From contig OX419762.1 in NCBI GenBank assembly GCA_948567375.1, positions 39,289,034 through 39,353,033 on the forward strand: 64,000 bases of DNA, in the 5' to 3' direction. Of this stretch, positions 21,207 through 31,433 are shown piece by piece. The DNA comes from Lunularia cruciata. Taxonomy: Eukaryota; Streptophyta; Marchantiopsida; Lunulariales; Lunulariaceae. Below the pieces are notes generated by a model, which saw only the letters and a program-made list of their open reading frames with translations, had not been told where the DNA came from and searched no databases. Position 1 is the first letter of the stretch; each line of letters starts with the position of its first letter. The position numbers and the translations under genes were made by a program.

Positions 21207-24200
21207 ATGTAGTGCCCACCATTTTTGGTTTTGGATAGTTTGAAGGGAATTTGGAAGAAGAAGTACATTAGTAAAGCCGAAGTAGGGCTAAACGGGAAAG
21301 AAATAAGAAGAAGTGTATGTTTGGGGCCAAACCCAAAGTCGACCTTGAGTCAAGACCAAAGGATCCAGGATGGACAAGAAAGGAAGACAAAGAAGGGGAC
21401 TTTGTATCAAGTGATGTAGTCTGATCCAAAGAACCTATAACAAACTTCTTTGGAGTCCGCCAATCAAGAAAGTATGCGGGAAGAAAGTAATGACCTCGAG
21501 ATCAAGAAGTTCTTGATAGTGATAGACAACAACCCCATGGTGACTGGGGAATCAAAGAAACAATTGAAGAATGACCAATCAGCGTAGGACTATAAAATTG
21601 AGAGTTTTTTGAGGAAGCAATGCAATGTCTAGATGCTACCCTTTCCCTATTCAAAGTTGACCCAAAGTAATGCAAATTGCAAATCCATAAGAAGAAGAAT
21701 GGGTTAGGATCTCGAGAACAATCTTCCACAAGAAGAAGGTGAGGAGACACACAATGGCCCCAAAAGTGAGTAAGCAGAGTGCGGTGAGAGGACTTGCAAT
21801 TCATAGATTAGAAGTAGAAGCATGGATCAAAGTCTTGTCAAGACTTCATATCATGTTCTTGGCCTGGAACTAGAACTTCAGTTTTCTAGGTTTCATGGCA
21901 AAAATCACAGCAAGCAATTGCAAGGATGGGCCAAAGCACAAGGAGAAGAGTGAAATCCGGCTCAATGGCCAAAGTCAGATTGGAGAATAGTCTTGGAGAG
22001 AGAAGTAGGAGAGGAAGGAGGTACCACCTTCTATTAGAAGTGTGATGCTTCAGAGGAGACTGCCGAAGTGAGACTCATTCAATCAACCTCACACCAAGAA
22101 CGGGTATAAGGTGGATAGTTATAGAGACCCCAAGAGGAGATGGATTGTGAGTGCAATGATGGCAATGTTCAAGCTAGAGTGAACCACCTATGTTACGATG
22201 CAATAGGCAATGTTCTTTCACCAAACGTTTGCAGGAAAGGTAGTAGATTGGGCAAAATGTCTACACCAACGAGTGGGGCAGATGATTTTGGGTTGGAGAA
22301 TGGATATGCCACCGCATTATTTCATGCCCTTTGTAGCTCATTTTTATTTGGGGCTGAACTTGCTGACTTCAGAAGAAAGGAACCAAATGCACTTGCACTT
22401 TCATCCGGATCTACAGAAAGAGGCGGAGGCGGATGAACAATATTATATGGAGAGGGTGCAAGATAGGAATGAGTACTACAAGAAAAGTGGGAAGGAGAGA
22501 ATTGTAGCAATTGAGATCCTAAGGTCCAGAAAGAGAACCAAGATGGGAAGTTGCCTTGCAATAGTTCAGCCATAGAAGGTGTAGAAGCTTAACCTAGTAG
22601 TAGTGATGGTGAAAAGGAAGGAATCAATGCCAGAATCCAAAGAAGAGTCCAAAGGGGAAACTGGATCAAAGGGAGAAGCGTCAAGAGAAGAAGAAGAGTT
22701 CACCCTATGAAGTGAAGAATTGAGCAGTAGTAGTGAAGGTGAGGCAGAGGTTCAACAAACCCAAAGGCAGATGGTGGATACCAAGAAGCCAAGTCCATAA
22801 GTCTTTACAATTGAACGGGGAGGTGAGAAGGAGGAAGAAGTTATGGCACGACCACGGACTGCCAGAGGGAAGAATAGTATGCACGCAGCCAAGGTGGAGC
22901 CCAGTAAAGTTGTCACAAAAGAGGAGAGCTAGGATGAGAAAACCTTGAGAGTACAAAGATCACGACTTTGGGGTTAGGTACAAGAAGAAGTGTTGCCTGA
23001 AGAAGAAGACAAAGGCTGAGCCGAGGACAAGAAATATGATGGAGTAAAGTATCTGTCAAATGTGGTGTGTCCGCTGTTAGTGTTTCTACAGCAAAAAAAA
23101 GTAGAGATGGTGAGTGCCAATCTTGATATGTGCAATGAGTTGGCAATAGTAAAGAAGTGGAGTGCGGAAACCTCATTGTTAAGAAGTAAACTAACAAGAG
23201 TAGAGATGGAAGCCAAAGAACTTTGGGTGGAGGAGATTCTTTGGAGTAAGCACTTTGAAGTGATGAGGGAGGATGTAGTTAAGTATCACAAAGAGGCCAA
23301 GGAGATGACAGCCTTTGGTTGCAATGCTAAAGGGAGAAATTGTTGATGCCCGAGTAGAGTTAATACACTCAAAGGCAAGTACAGCGATAATGGAGCAAGA
23401 GTTGGAAAGTCTCAAGAAGAAGGCCGCTGATAAAGATCAAGCCTGGCAATGAGAGTTAGCTGAGCGCGGTAGAGAAGAAGATCAATTGCAAGGATTGGTG
23501 AGGGTGGCAGAGGACCAAATTATTATGAATCAAAAGGAGAAGGAGGCCATGAAGGCTGAATTTGAGGACGAGCTCCAGATGTATCACAACAAATTGGAGG
23601 AAGAAAGAAAGAAGGAGAAGCCAATGAAGTAAGCGGGGTGGTGAGTGAAATCAAGGCAATGTTGAGCACGGAGGTTGAAGGTAAACTAGAAGAAGCCAGA
23701 TTGCAGTAGTTGAAATTGTTGGTGCAGTGGATGTGCAAGAGAAAGGCTAAGGACACGGAGTTGAAAAATTTGTTAATTCGTTTGCAAGAATGAGTAGATC
23801 AAAGATATTAGAAGTTAGAGACAATGTGTGTCTAAGGTTAGATCTTGTTAGGATGGAGTTAAACAAACTTTGTAGTGAGATACAAGAAGTAAGAAGACCC
23901 AAAGTTGTAGAGGTAGGAGTGCAAGTGTCTTTGGATCAAATATATTAGAGAAGAGTGGGTTATTTGAGATATTAGAGAAGAGTGGGTTGGATGATAAAGA
24001 GTTAGATAGAGTACCTATTAGTGCAATCATAATTTTTAGTGAAGACATTGTAGAAATAGAAGAGTTAGGAGTAGAATTAGATAGACCCAAAGATGGGGAA
24101 ATTCTTGAGGGAACATTGGGTTTGGAAGCCAAAGTTGAAGTTAACATCAGATTGGAGTAGAAACAATTTTGAGATTTGAAGAGGCAAATATGAAGAGGTG

Positions 24201-24944
24201 TATTGTCAATTTGGATCTGCAGGTAGGAAGAGTTTTTGTAGAACGATATAGTTGTTAGCAACTGTCAATTGCTTTACTATTTAAGAGGAGTATTTGCAGT
24301 GATATTTTGTTTAGTATTCATTATTTCTAAGAATAGATCAAGCAAAGTACTGATTTAGTACTGTTGCTTGAGCTTGATTCCAAGTATCAACATTGTGATT
24401 GTGTGGAGAATTTCAAAGTGCAAGTTAGTGTGCATGTTGGATGTTGGATTCCACAGCCTTGATCTTCATTTTCTGTGTTTGATCCTAAGTGAAGTGCAAT
24501 CGGAGTAATGCATTGATAGATCTGAGAGGAATTGTAGTGTTAGTAGTATTTTTCATTTTTGAGTGCATTGTAGTGTTGATGTGAAGCAATTTCAATTGAG
24601 GAAGTTGTGCCTTCAATGGAGGGGTGGAACACAATTCTAAGGCAAAGTCATTTTGCAGTGAAGTGCCATTTTAAGGAGAATTTGAATCATCACAATCAAA
24701 TTATTTGGAAAGATTTGATGGAGTTGTTGTGATTATGGGTGACAAATTGTTGTGACAAGATTATGAGTCAGTGCTTGTTACTCTCTTTTGGGTGTGGTTT
24801 CTACTTGAGAGATTAAAGACGCAACCAAGAAGAACTACTTGTTACTGTTTGACTTTGTATTTGACTAATTCTGGATTGTATCTCTACGGGAATGAACTTT
24901 ACTTACCTGATTACTGCAAAAGTGATATTTGCCAGGTTGTCACA
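21207..24944 (+). repeat. LTR-B start to LTR-B end, enclosing gag-like sequence
   Basis: The segment begins TGTAGTGCCCACC after a polypurine tract and ends with the LTR-B terminus. At 3.7 kb it is twice the length of the solo LTR-B at 8093-9971. The extra part (about 21540-23850) contains the gag-like frames described separately. Either LTR-B is very long and carries an ORF, or two LTRs and an internal leader/gag were fused here. Confidence 0.5.
22140..23850 (+). pseudogene. Gag-like / coiled-coil protein remnants of element B
   Basis: The frame 22210-22575 (121 codons) contains FAGKVVDWAKCLHQRVGQMI, MPPHYFMPFVAHFYLGLNLL and a charged helical tail. Further lysine/glutamate-rich helical pieces lie at 22600-22960, 23100-23345 (ANLDMCNELAIVKKW) and 23350-23800, with stops between them. 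A related motif (FAIHFYMGTNLL) occurs at about 45610-45660. I do not recognise a named family. Position and composition suit a gag-like or additional ORF of this retrotransposon. Confidence 0.55.
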
Positions 24945-25328
24945 TGCATATATGGGTGATCCTATCTGGTTGGTCAAGCAATCTTTGACCAGAGTGAATC
25001 TTTAGGGAATTTTCTTGTAGGAATCTCATAATTATGTGGGTGAGGTACCATTGGAAAACTCTTGATGAGACAAACAAGGGGGAGGGAAAGCCAACCTTTT
25101 CTTCTTTAGGGTTCAAAATTTGCATATTTTTTAGGCCTAATTCATCCTTTTAGGCACTCAAAATTAACTCAAGTTTTCAGGCTATTTTTGGCTCTTGCTC
25201 TACTAGTAGAAGTACTCTTTTGGTGACACCTCTATTTGATCTACCTAGCCCATCATACAAAACATCTTTCCAAATGTTACTAAGCCAATTTTCACTTCTA
25301 GATAATATTTCTAACTATCGGTATAACA

Positions 25329-25678
25329 CTTATCAACTTGCCTTGCCTTCTCATATGTGAATCCACCTTGTCTTTCACATTTCCAAGTTGAAACCCTTTG
25401 TGTCTAGTCCATCTTCCTTTTCCTCTTGTGTCCAACGCCCTCCTCCTCCCATGCCTATCAACTATCATGAAGAGTATGAAGTTGATTGTATCCTTGCATG
25501 TTGCTACATTCAACAAGGCTACCAACAACATACAAAGTATAAAGTCCTCTGGAAAGGGTATCCCCTTCATGATGCCACTTGTGAGCCTCTTTCTCATCTC
25601 CATAAGGCACAAACAACCATCCAAGAGTTTGAAGCTTCAATGGTAACGAGGACATCACCAACTAGCGGTGGAGGAATA
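25329..25678 (+). pseudogene. Chromodomain and polypurine tract of C1 (last piece)
   Basis: It resumes with YQLALPSHM, then HLVFHISKLKPFV and a proline-rich linker. The best-preserved chromodomain of the window follows at about 25465-25645: EEYEVDCILACCYIQQGYQQ, YKVLWKGYPLHDATCEPLS and TTIQEFEASM. The aromatic positions that hold methylated histone tails appear kept. A purine tract precedes the LTR at 25679. In chromoviruses this domain steers integration to heterochromatin. Confidence 0.9.
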
Positions 25679-26173
25679 TGTAACAATATAGAGTTTATCA
25701 ATGAGTTATTCAAGGCTCATGAAGTAGCAAATAGGCCAAATTATCCTAGAATATTCTAGAAGTATCTAGGAAACTATTTGGTACCTTCCAAGTATTGGGT
25801 AATGTGCATGACAAGTGGTGACTTCTAGGAGGAAGCTTCTTGGGAAGCTTAGCTTGCATCCCAAGTTGATAGCTTCTAGAAGGAAGCTTCTTGAGAAGCT
25901 TTCAATTAGCTTAGCTTGTTTGCCAAGTAGATGGCTTTTAAAAGGAAACTTCTTGAGAAGCTTCACGGTTAAGTTGGCTTGCACTCCAAGAAGGCGACTT
26001 TAGGAAGTTTTTTGAGAAGCTTCTCAAGAGCCTTGTATGCTCCCTATAAATACCAAATCCCAAGCTCATGCTAAGCATTTTGAGTTTCCCTCATTCAAGT
26101 GTCTCAATATGATCTTCCACTTTGGTCTTCCATTCTCCTATTTCTCTCCTTGATCTTGGCCTTGGTCTTTATA
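25679..26173 (+). repeat. 3' LTR of C1 (family C, copy 4)
   Basis: It starts TGTAACAATATAG and runs to about 26173, where an R2-like fragment begins. The TATA box CTATAAATAC lies at about 26044-26053, and upstream GAAGCTTC/TTCTAGAAG blocks lie at 25755-26030. It is the most diverged C-LTR copy, which fits C1 being the oldest layer. Confidence 0.85.
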
Positions 26174-27545
26174 ACCTTCCTATTATGTCTAAGAGCCTTT
26201 GATAGGAAGATTATGGTAGTCTTTGGTGATATTATTGGACCAAGCACATTTGAGTGTGTGAAAGTGGATTTGGCATGTAGACAAACATCTCTACAGATCT
26301 CATGTGGAGGGGTTGGCTTGCTATTTATGGAGGAGATTGCACCTATAGCATTTTTGGGTAGTTGGGCTTTCTTGGCACCCCTACTTTCCTCTCATTTTGT
26401 GGTTGTTGATAGGCCAATTTTGAAGACTTGTGTGACAGAGGTGGAGGAGGGATCCTTTCTCTCCAGATGTTATTGCGGTAGATGAGAGATAGTCTATCTC
26501 CACAGGCACCTTACATCTTTTGCTTCACTATAGTCAAATTGGACTAGAGGTTTACAACCTTCCTTGATGGAGCTATAATGTCAACATACACTAATTCTCT
26601 CTTAGTTGACTCGTCTAGTCCTCAAGCTACTAGAGCACGTCTTTGCTCTTGCTCCAGCAAGGGTACATGCTCTTGGATCCTAGCTTGACCGTGCATTAGG
26701 CCATTTTGACTCTCACCAACTACTTTCTCTACAACGATGAGGTTTTGCCTAGGTTTGGTCCACCCATCTGCATCTTCATTACTCACTTGTGAGTGTGGTT
26801 CTACACTAGATGCAACAGCAGTTCATATGACATGGTGTCCTTTTGGAGGACATAAGATAGCTACCCATGATGCTATTAGGGACATAGTGTTTCCTATGGC
26901 ACGAGAGAGTGGATACTTGGCTTGGAGTGTTTGTATGCTTTGCAGACAACACGTGTTAGGGCAAACTTATACTTGGTCTGAGATGATCAGGTGATAGTAG
27001 CGGATGTCATGGTTATAAACTCTACGTGTGATACAATTTTGGAGGGAGTGATACCCATCCCCTGGATGGGCAGCAATTGCAATAGTAGCTCACAAGGTCT
27101 CCAAGTATAGGGGAATGCAGCAAGGTCATGTCTTTGTTCCTCTAGCCTTGGAGTTATATGGAGCAATGGACACCATGTTCGACACATTTGTCAAAGAGTG
27201 CACGAGAGCTTATTATGTTAGATGCTAGTGGGTACCACTCTCACTCTCATACTTTGTAGCATATTTTAGACAGCATGTGCATATTGCTCTATGAAGGGTA
27301 GTGGCTAGTGCAATCCATAGGAGAGTCATCACACTAGGTGATGCTTCTTTGGATGCTTCTTTGGATGCTCCAGTGTTTGTAGACCATATCACTTGCATAG
27401 CTTGGATATCTTAGGTGCAATAGGGCAGATTTCTCATATAGACTCTATTGGGGTTTAGCACACTTTTACCTATTTTGTCTCACCCTTGTAGGGCTTGATG
27501 GGGGTCTTCCCCTCCTTCGTTGTTTTCTACACGGTCGCCCTTTCC
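26174..27545 (+). mobile_element. 5'-truncated R2-like non-LTR retrotransposon (3' half)
   Basis: Plus-strand counterpart of 39321-40700. It begins within the region downstream of RT (RAFDRKIMVVFGDIIGP ...). It keeps LQISCGGVGLLFMEEIAPIAF, and the CCHC-type zinc motif CECGSTLDATAVH ... CPFGG at about 26775-26850. The endonuclease-like part lies to about 27230 and the 3' untranslated region to about 27545 (CGGTCGCCCTTT). Stops interrupt the frame. The 5' end falls exactly at the end of LTR-C copy 4. The 3' end borders the gene island. Confidence 0.8.
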
Positions 27546-28269
27546 CACTTTTTTAAGAATTTGGATTTTGTAAGCAGAAAAGTTGATTTAATTCCTGGTT
27601 GGATGGAGCAGACTTTACGTATATCGTTAACGACCCCGGAATGGAAAGGTGTGAGAATATAACTTCGTATGACGAGAAAGTATTCCGATTCCACACTCCT
27701 CTGTGACGTGTCAGGATCTTATTTGCTTCCCGCTGCTTTACCTTATCTACCCGGTAACCCGGCGAAAAGTTCACCAGAGGTGCAGAAAAAAGAGAGCCAC
27801 CGATCGAAAGAAGGGACGGAGTCTGACGGGAACAGAAACCAAACTTGGAGTGTTGGTCGACGATGGGCGGAGCTTAACCGGAACGACGACTGCACGTCCA
27901 GCACCATTCAGTGCGATTTTCTTGGGAAATCTATGAAGTTCCCGTCAGTACTCAAAGGTAGAAGACTTTACCAAGGATCCTTGAGAGTTTCCTCGGAACA
28001 TCCCGGTACTTTTCTCGAGATACCAGAAATGCCCGTCTGAGATCCGCTGGTCGAAGACACAGTAGGAAGCAGCTCACCTGCAAGCTTCCACGTCGTCGAG
28101 CAGCTCGAATGCGAGAATTGAACTATAGTTTCCTTTAAAGATAACACTAGCACAAGTTTCTGGATAAATTGATAAATCAGACCGGAATTGTCACACTGCT
28201 AGAGCAATTGGATTTCGGGAGAACTCGATTCGGGTTATTCGAACCTCAGGCGGATGATTTAAGCGAGAA
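27546..28269. other. Upstream region of PIFI
   Basis: The composition becomes richer in GC after the repeat. A plus-strand open frame of 123 codons (27669-28040) has no recognised domain. It may be 5' untranslated or chance sequence. The promoter of PIFI must lie here. I see no convincing TATA box, which is common for plant photosynthesis-accessory genes. Confidence 0.5.
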
Positions 28270-31166
28270 ATGGCCGCAATTTCGATGTCAGCTCGAGTCT
28301 GTGACTCAGTAGCGAATCTAGGGTCGGTGATTTCTTCTGCATGTTTAGGGAGGAGTGATTGGCGTGGAACAAGCTGCGAGGTGTTGTTAAATGGAAGGAT
28401 AAATTGCTTGTTCGTATGTGGAAGTAAGCAGCTGAGATTGGTAGTAGTGGAGGCGAGCGCTAGTGGTAATGGTAGCATTAGCAGCAGTGGAGGCAATGGA
28501 AAGCCGAGGAAAACAGGGGTTTTGGTGAGCACTAAGACTGGTGCCAGAGAGAGACGACTGAGTAAAGCTCAAGAGGAGAAGCTGCGGAAGGAAAGGGAGG
28601 ACCAGCAGTACCCTGAGTGGGCCACGTAAGTTAACTCTTTCTGTCTCTGCTTTTCCTGCACCTCAAGAGTATATTTTCGACTGAACATGTATATTGATCT
28701 GACAATGTCAAGTTTATGTTTTTTATTTAATGAAATTGATCCTCCAGAATCAACGACAACAAATTTTCTTCAGACACTGTTGTTTTCCGGTTCGCCAATT
28801 TAAATCCGTAGAGGGGATCAGAATTTTTTTCAAACAATTCTTCCTTCATCTGTCGACATGCATTTATTTGTTGCACTGTAATTGGCAGAATACTTGAGGA
28901 TGCTTGCAAAGACGATGTTGAGCTTAGAGAGATAATTGGTGACAGCTTCGGCAATCCCGAGGAGATGAGGAAAAGGGTAGCTATTTACTGTAACTTTTGG
29001 GACGTGAAATACGGAGAGCCTGAATGTATAGCAGCACCGGTTCTTTAGATTCACGCAGCTTTCTCAAGTTCATTTTGGTTTCACTCTTGTATGTGTGCGC
29101 GGACCTCTATGTATCGTAATGTCATGTTTGCCTTACTCATTGGGTTACTGCTTCCACGTTATCGGAATTGTACTTACAGGTGGAGGAGAGAGTGAGGAAA
29201 AAAGGACGGGACGTTTTGAGTCCCTTAACCGGATCGGCCACTCCAATGACCGTCACGTTTAAAGCTGAGTAAGTTTGAAAGCTGTTTAGTTTGAGAGCTG
29301 AGTTTTTCCAGGAGTGGATGAGTATGCTCCTCGAATACCAGACTCGTTTCGCGCGGACAAGTGCGAGATAAACTAAGAGAAGATGGAATTTCTATGTGTC
29401 CAATCTTTGGAGGAGTCAATGTACTAGATGGAAGTTCTGTGTGCACATAAGTGAAGGCACATAAGTAGGAGGAATCTAACACTTTCCAATCAAATGACAG
29501 CTTCGATGCCACGGACGCTAACGTATGGCTGGAACTTCATGGGACTCCATCCGACAAAGACATGGAAACTATCGGCAGTGTGAGTGTTCTTCCTCTTTTC
29601 AACATTTACAGATTGGGCTGACGAAATTCTACATGATGAATAAGATAGAGCTTCTGGCTTCTTGTTTATGGACATTCAGGCTGTGCTGAAATTTGGCGTA
29701 TTGTACTTCATCTATATTCCTTGGTAACTTGGTGACACTTGCTGCTACTTGCTACTTAACTAATGATATTATATCGTTAGTTAAACATCTGGGTGCTTTA
29801 ACCTGCTAAGAAAAATGAGTGGTGCACATACGTCAGAAGAAACTTGTCAATGCGCATGTCAAAGAGATGGAAATGAAGGAGACTGAAACTGTTCTTCGCT
29901 GTACAGGTTCTAAGGTCATGGTATCTTCTAGGACGACTGGGCGCATTTAATTCAATGAATATGCAGGTGAACGAAGTGGCCAAATGTTTTAAGGAAGCCT
30001 CTTAGACAGGCTTCACCCTTGAGTGATTCTCTCTTAAAACTGTTCAATGGTTTTGTCACCAATAGAATTAAACATGAAGCAGAGGCCGAAAATCCCAGCT
30101 GGTTGTAGAGTTACGGTAGTGATCTAATGTCTTATTCAAACTGTGCTAATCTCTCTGCTTTTGAATGATAATGTTGTCTTATCAAGGCTGAAGGCAAACA
30201 TAAGCATCCATGAACGTGCTGATTTTCAGAAAGTATTAAGGGCATGTAGCCTTTAATCACATCTCTAAAATCTGCTTGCAATTGGCTGTCTTCGTTTGAT
30301 GGAGGTCAGTTAACTCAATTGCCAGTCAACGCAAGGCTCATCTACAGTACTGACAAGGCTACTGAGGCTTTGCCATCCCTCTTCCACAACATTGGCGATC
30401 TCGAATTTCAAGATAACTGGGGCCGTTTCTGGTATGTCTTGCCCATCACATCACAACTTGTACTAAATCGTTCTCTTCAGTATGAAGTATCGTGTCGGTT
30501 TACTGCAGAAAGCGGGTACTGTCCTGGGGGTACTTTCTGAGCTTTGATGTTTCAACTTGAGTTCGAATCAATATCATAAAGATGCAACACCTGCTCACTG
30601 CCCTTGGATTAGAAATGTGCATCGATATTCCGGAAGCGATAATTTCTTGAAACTTACTTTTTATGGAGTCTTTAGCTGAAAGCGTTGCAGACTAGCTGGA
30701 CAATACTGATACGATGTTTGCACACGCTGAATATGTGAACAGGGTCGATTTCGGAACATCTGATCCGGTTGCTATGGACGTGCTTATCAATGCTTTAAGT
30801 TCTGTTAGTACAGAGTAAGTGCTACTTTCAAGTCTTGGCAGAGTACTTCGCCACTAAACATCAGTAGGATATATCTTTTCTATCGGACATTAGACTGTTG
30901 ACACTCGGGAACTAGAATATTAATTTTGCACAGTGGTGCCTTTAGTGATTCATCTGTGATGTTGGTTGCTGTACACTTCCTAGATATGTCCTTTACTGGC
31001 TTTGATGCCTAACGCCACCTTAGCCTTTGAGCTAACACGTGGGGAGGTCTCGTCTTGTTTCAGTCACGTGGGCATCAAACAACTTATTTTTGGAGGTCAA
31101 AGATTGGGCGATTGGACAGAGGGAATGGTAGATCCTGAAGACGGCTACAGGTGCTACAAAATCTAA
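28270..31166 (+). CDS. PIFI: PIFI-like chloroplast protein (DUF3531 family), post-illumination chlorophyll fluorescence increase
   Basis: Eight exons give one continuous frame of 322 codons: 28270-28625, 28889-28976, 29180-29268, 29501-29579, 29907-29966, 30310-30431, 30743-30814 and 31064-31166. All introns are GT..AG and phases agree. The first ~70 residues are rich in Ser/Ala/Arg and fit a chloroplast transit peptide. A charged helix (SKAQEEKLRKEREDQQYPEW) follows. The DUF3531 core includes DANVWLELHGTPS, the 60-bp exon VLRSWYLLGRLGAFNSMNMQ, and IGDLEFQDNWGRFW. Near the C-terminus are VDFGTSDPVAMDVLINAL and IKQLIFGGQRLGDW. Arabidopsis PIFI is a stromal protein needed for NDH-dependent non-photochemical reduction of plastoquinone (family knowledge). 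Other plant DUF3531 paralogues exist, so the PIFI assignment over its relatives is an inference. The gene looks intact. Confidence 0.85.
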
Positions 31167-31433
31167 GTATAATTTACAGTAGATGTCCCGTCTCATGTCT
31201 CTCAATTAATTTCAGCAAGAGCTTCTCAATCCAGAGAAATTACAGTGAAATGTAGTTAATGGTTCGACAGAATCAGGCCAAGGGCTAGGATTCTAGCACG
31301 AAGTGACAGAAAGAGTTGGCCTTTTATGAGGGTGTAGGAAGGTGAATTCTATCAACAAAAATTGGCACCAAATGATGCTTTAAACACATTATCATGTAAG
31401 TTCCCCATGAGTTCTTTTTCCCTGCAAACTTAC
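31167..31433. other. 3' flank of PIFI
   Basis: AT-rich non-coding stretch between the PIFI stop and the last recognisable exon of the reverse-strand gene. It probably holds the PIFI 3' untranslated region and further 3' exons or the end of the neighbour. I could not place them. Confidence 0.4.

Larger units (their letters stand above)
19433..24944 (+). mobile_element. Element B: non-chromodomain Ty3/gypsy (Tat/Athila-like) with rearranged interior
   Basis: 5512 bp starting TGTGGTACCCAC and ending GTTGTCACA, flanked by a perfect TGCAT duplication (19428-19432 and 24945-24949). The inside runs: an LTR-B start of about 308 bp, RNase H/integrase (19741-21206), a second LTR-B start (21207), a gag-like coiled-coil region (22140-23850), and the LTR-B end. 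Gag, protease and RT are not found upstream of integrase. The arrangement suggests internal deletion or recombination between LTR and internal sequence. The integrase ends without a chromodomain (QLADLEGNPFATRL), a feature of the Tat/Athila group. Confidence 0.7.
19232..25328 (-). repeat. Reverse solo LTR-A in C1, split by element B
   Basis: The two parts 19232-19432 (201 bp) and about 24950-25328 (379 bp) together make one reverse-strand LTR-A of about 580 bp. The outer flanks are a perfect 5-bp target duplication CTTAT (19227-19231 and 25329-25333). The inner break carries the TGCAT target duplication of element B. The join lies in the ATGCATACA region of LTR-A (compare about 3631-3639). 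Confidence 0.85.
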
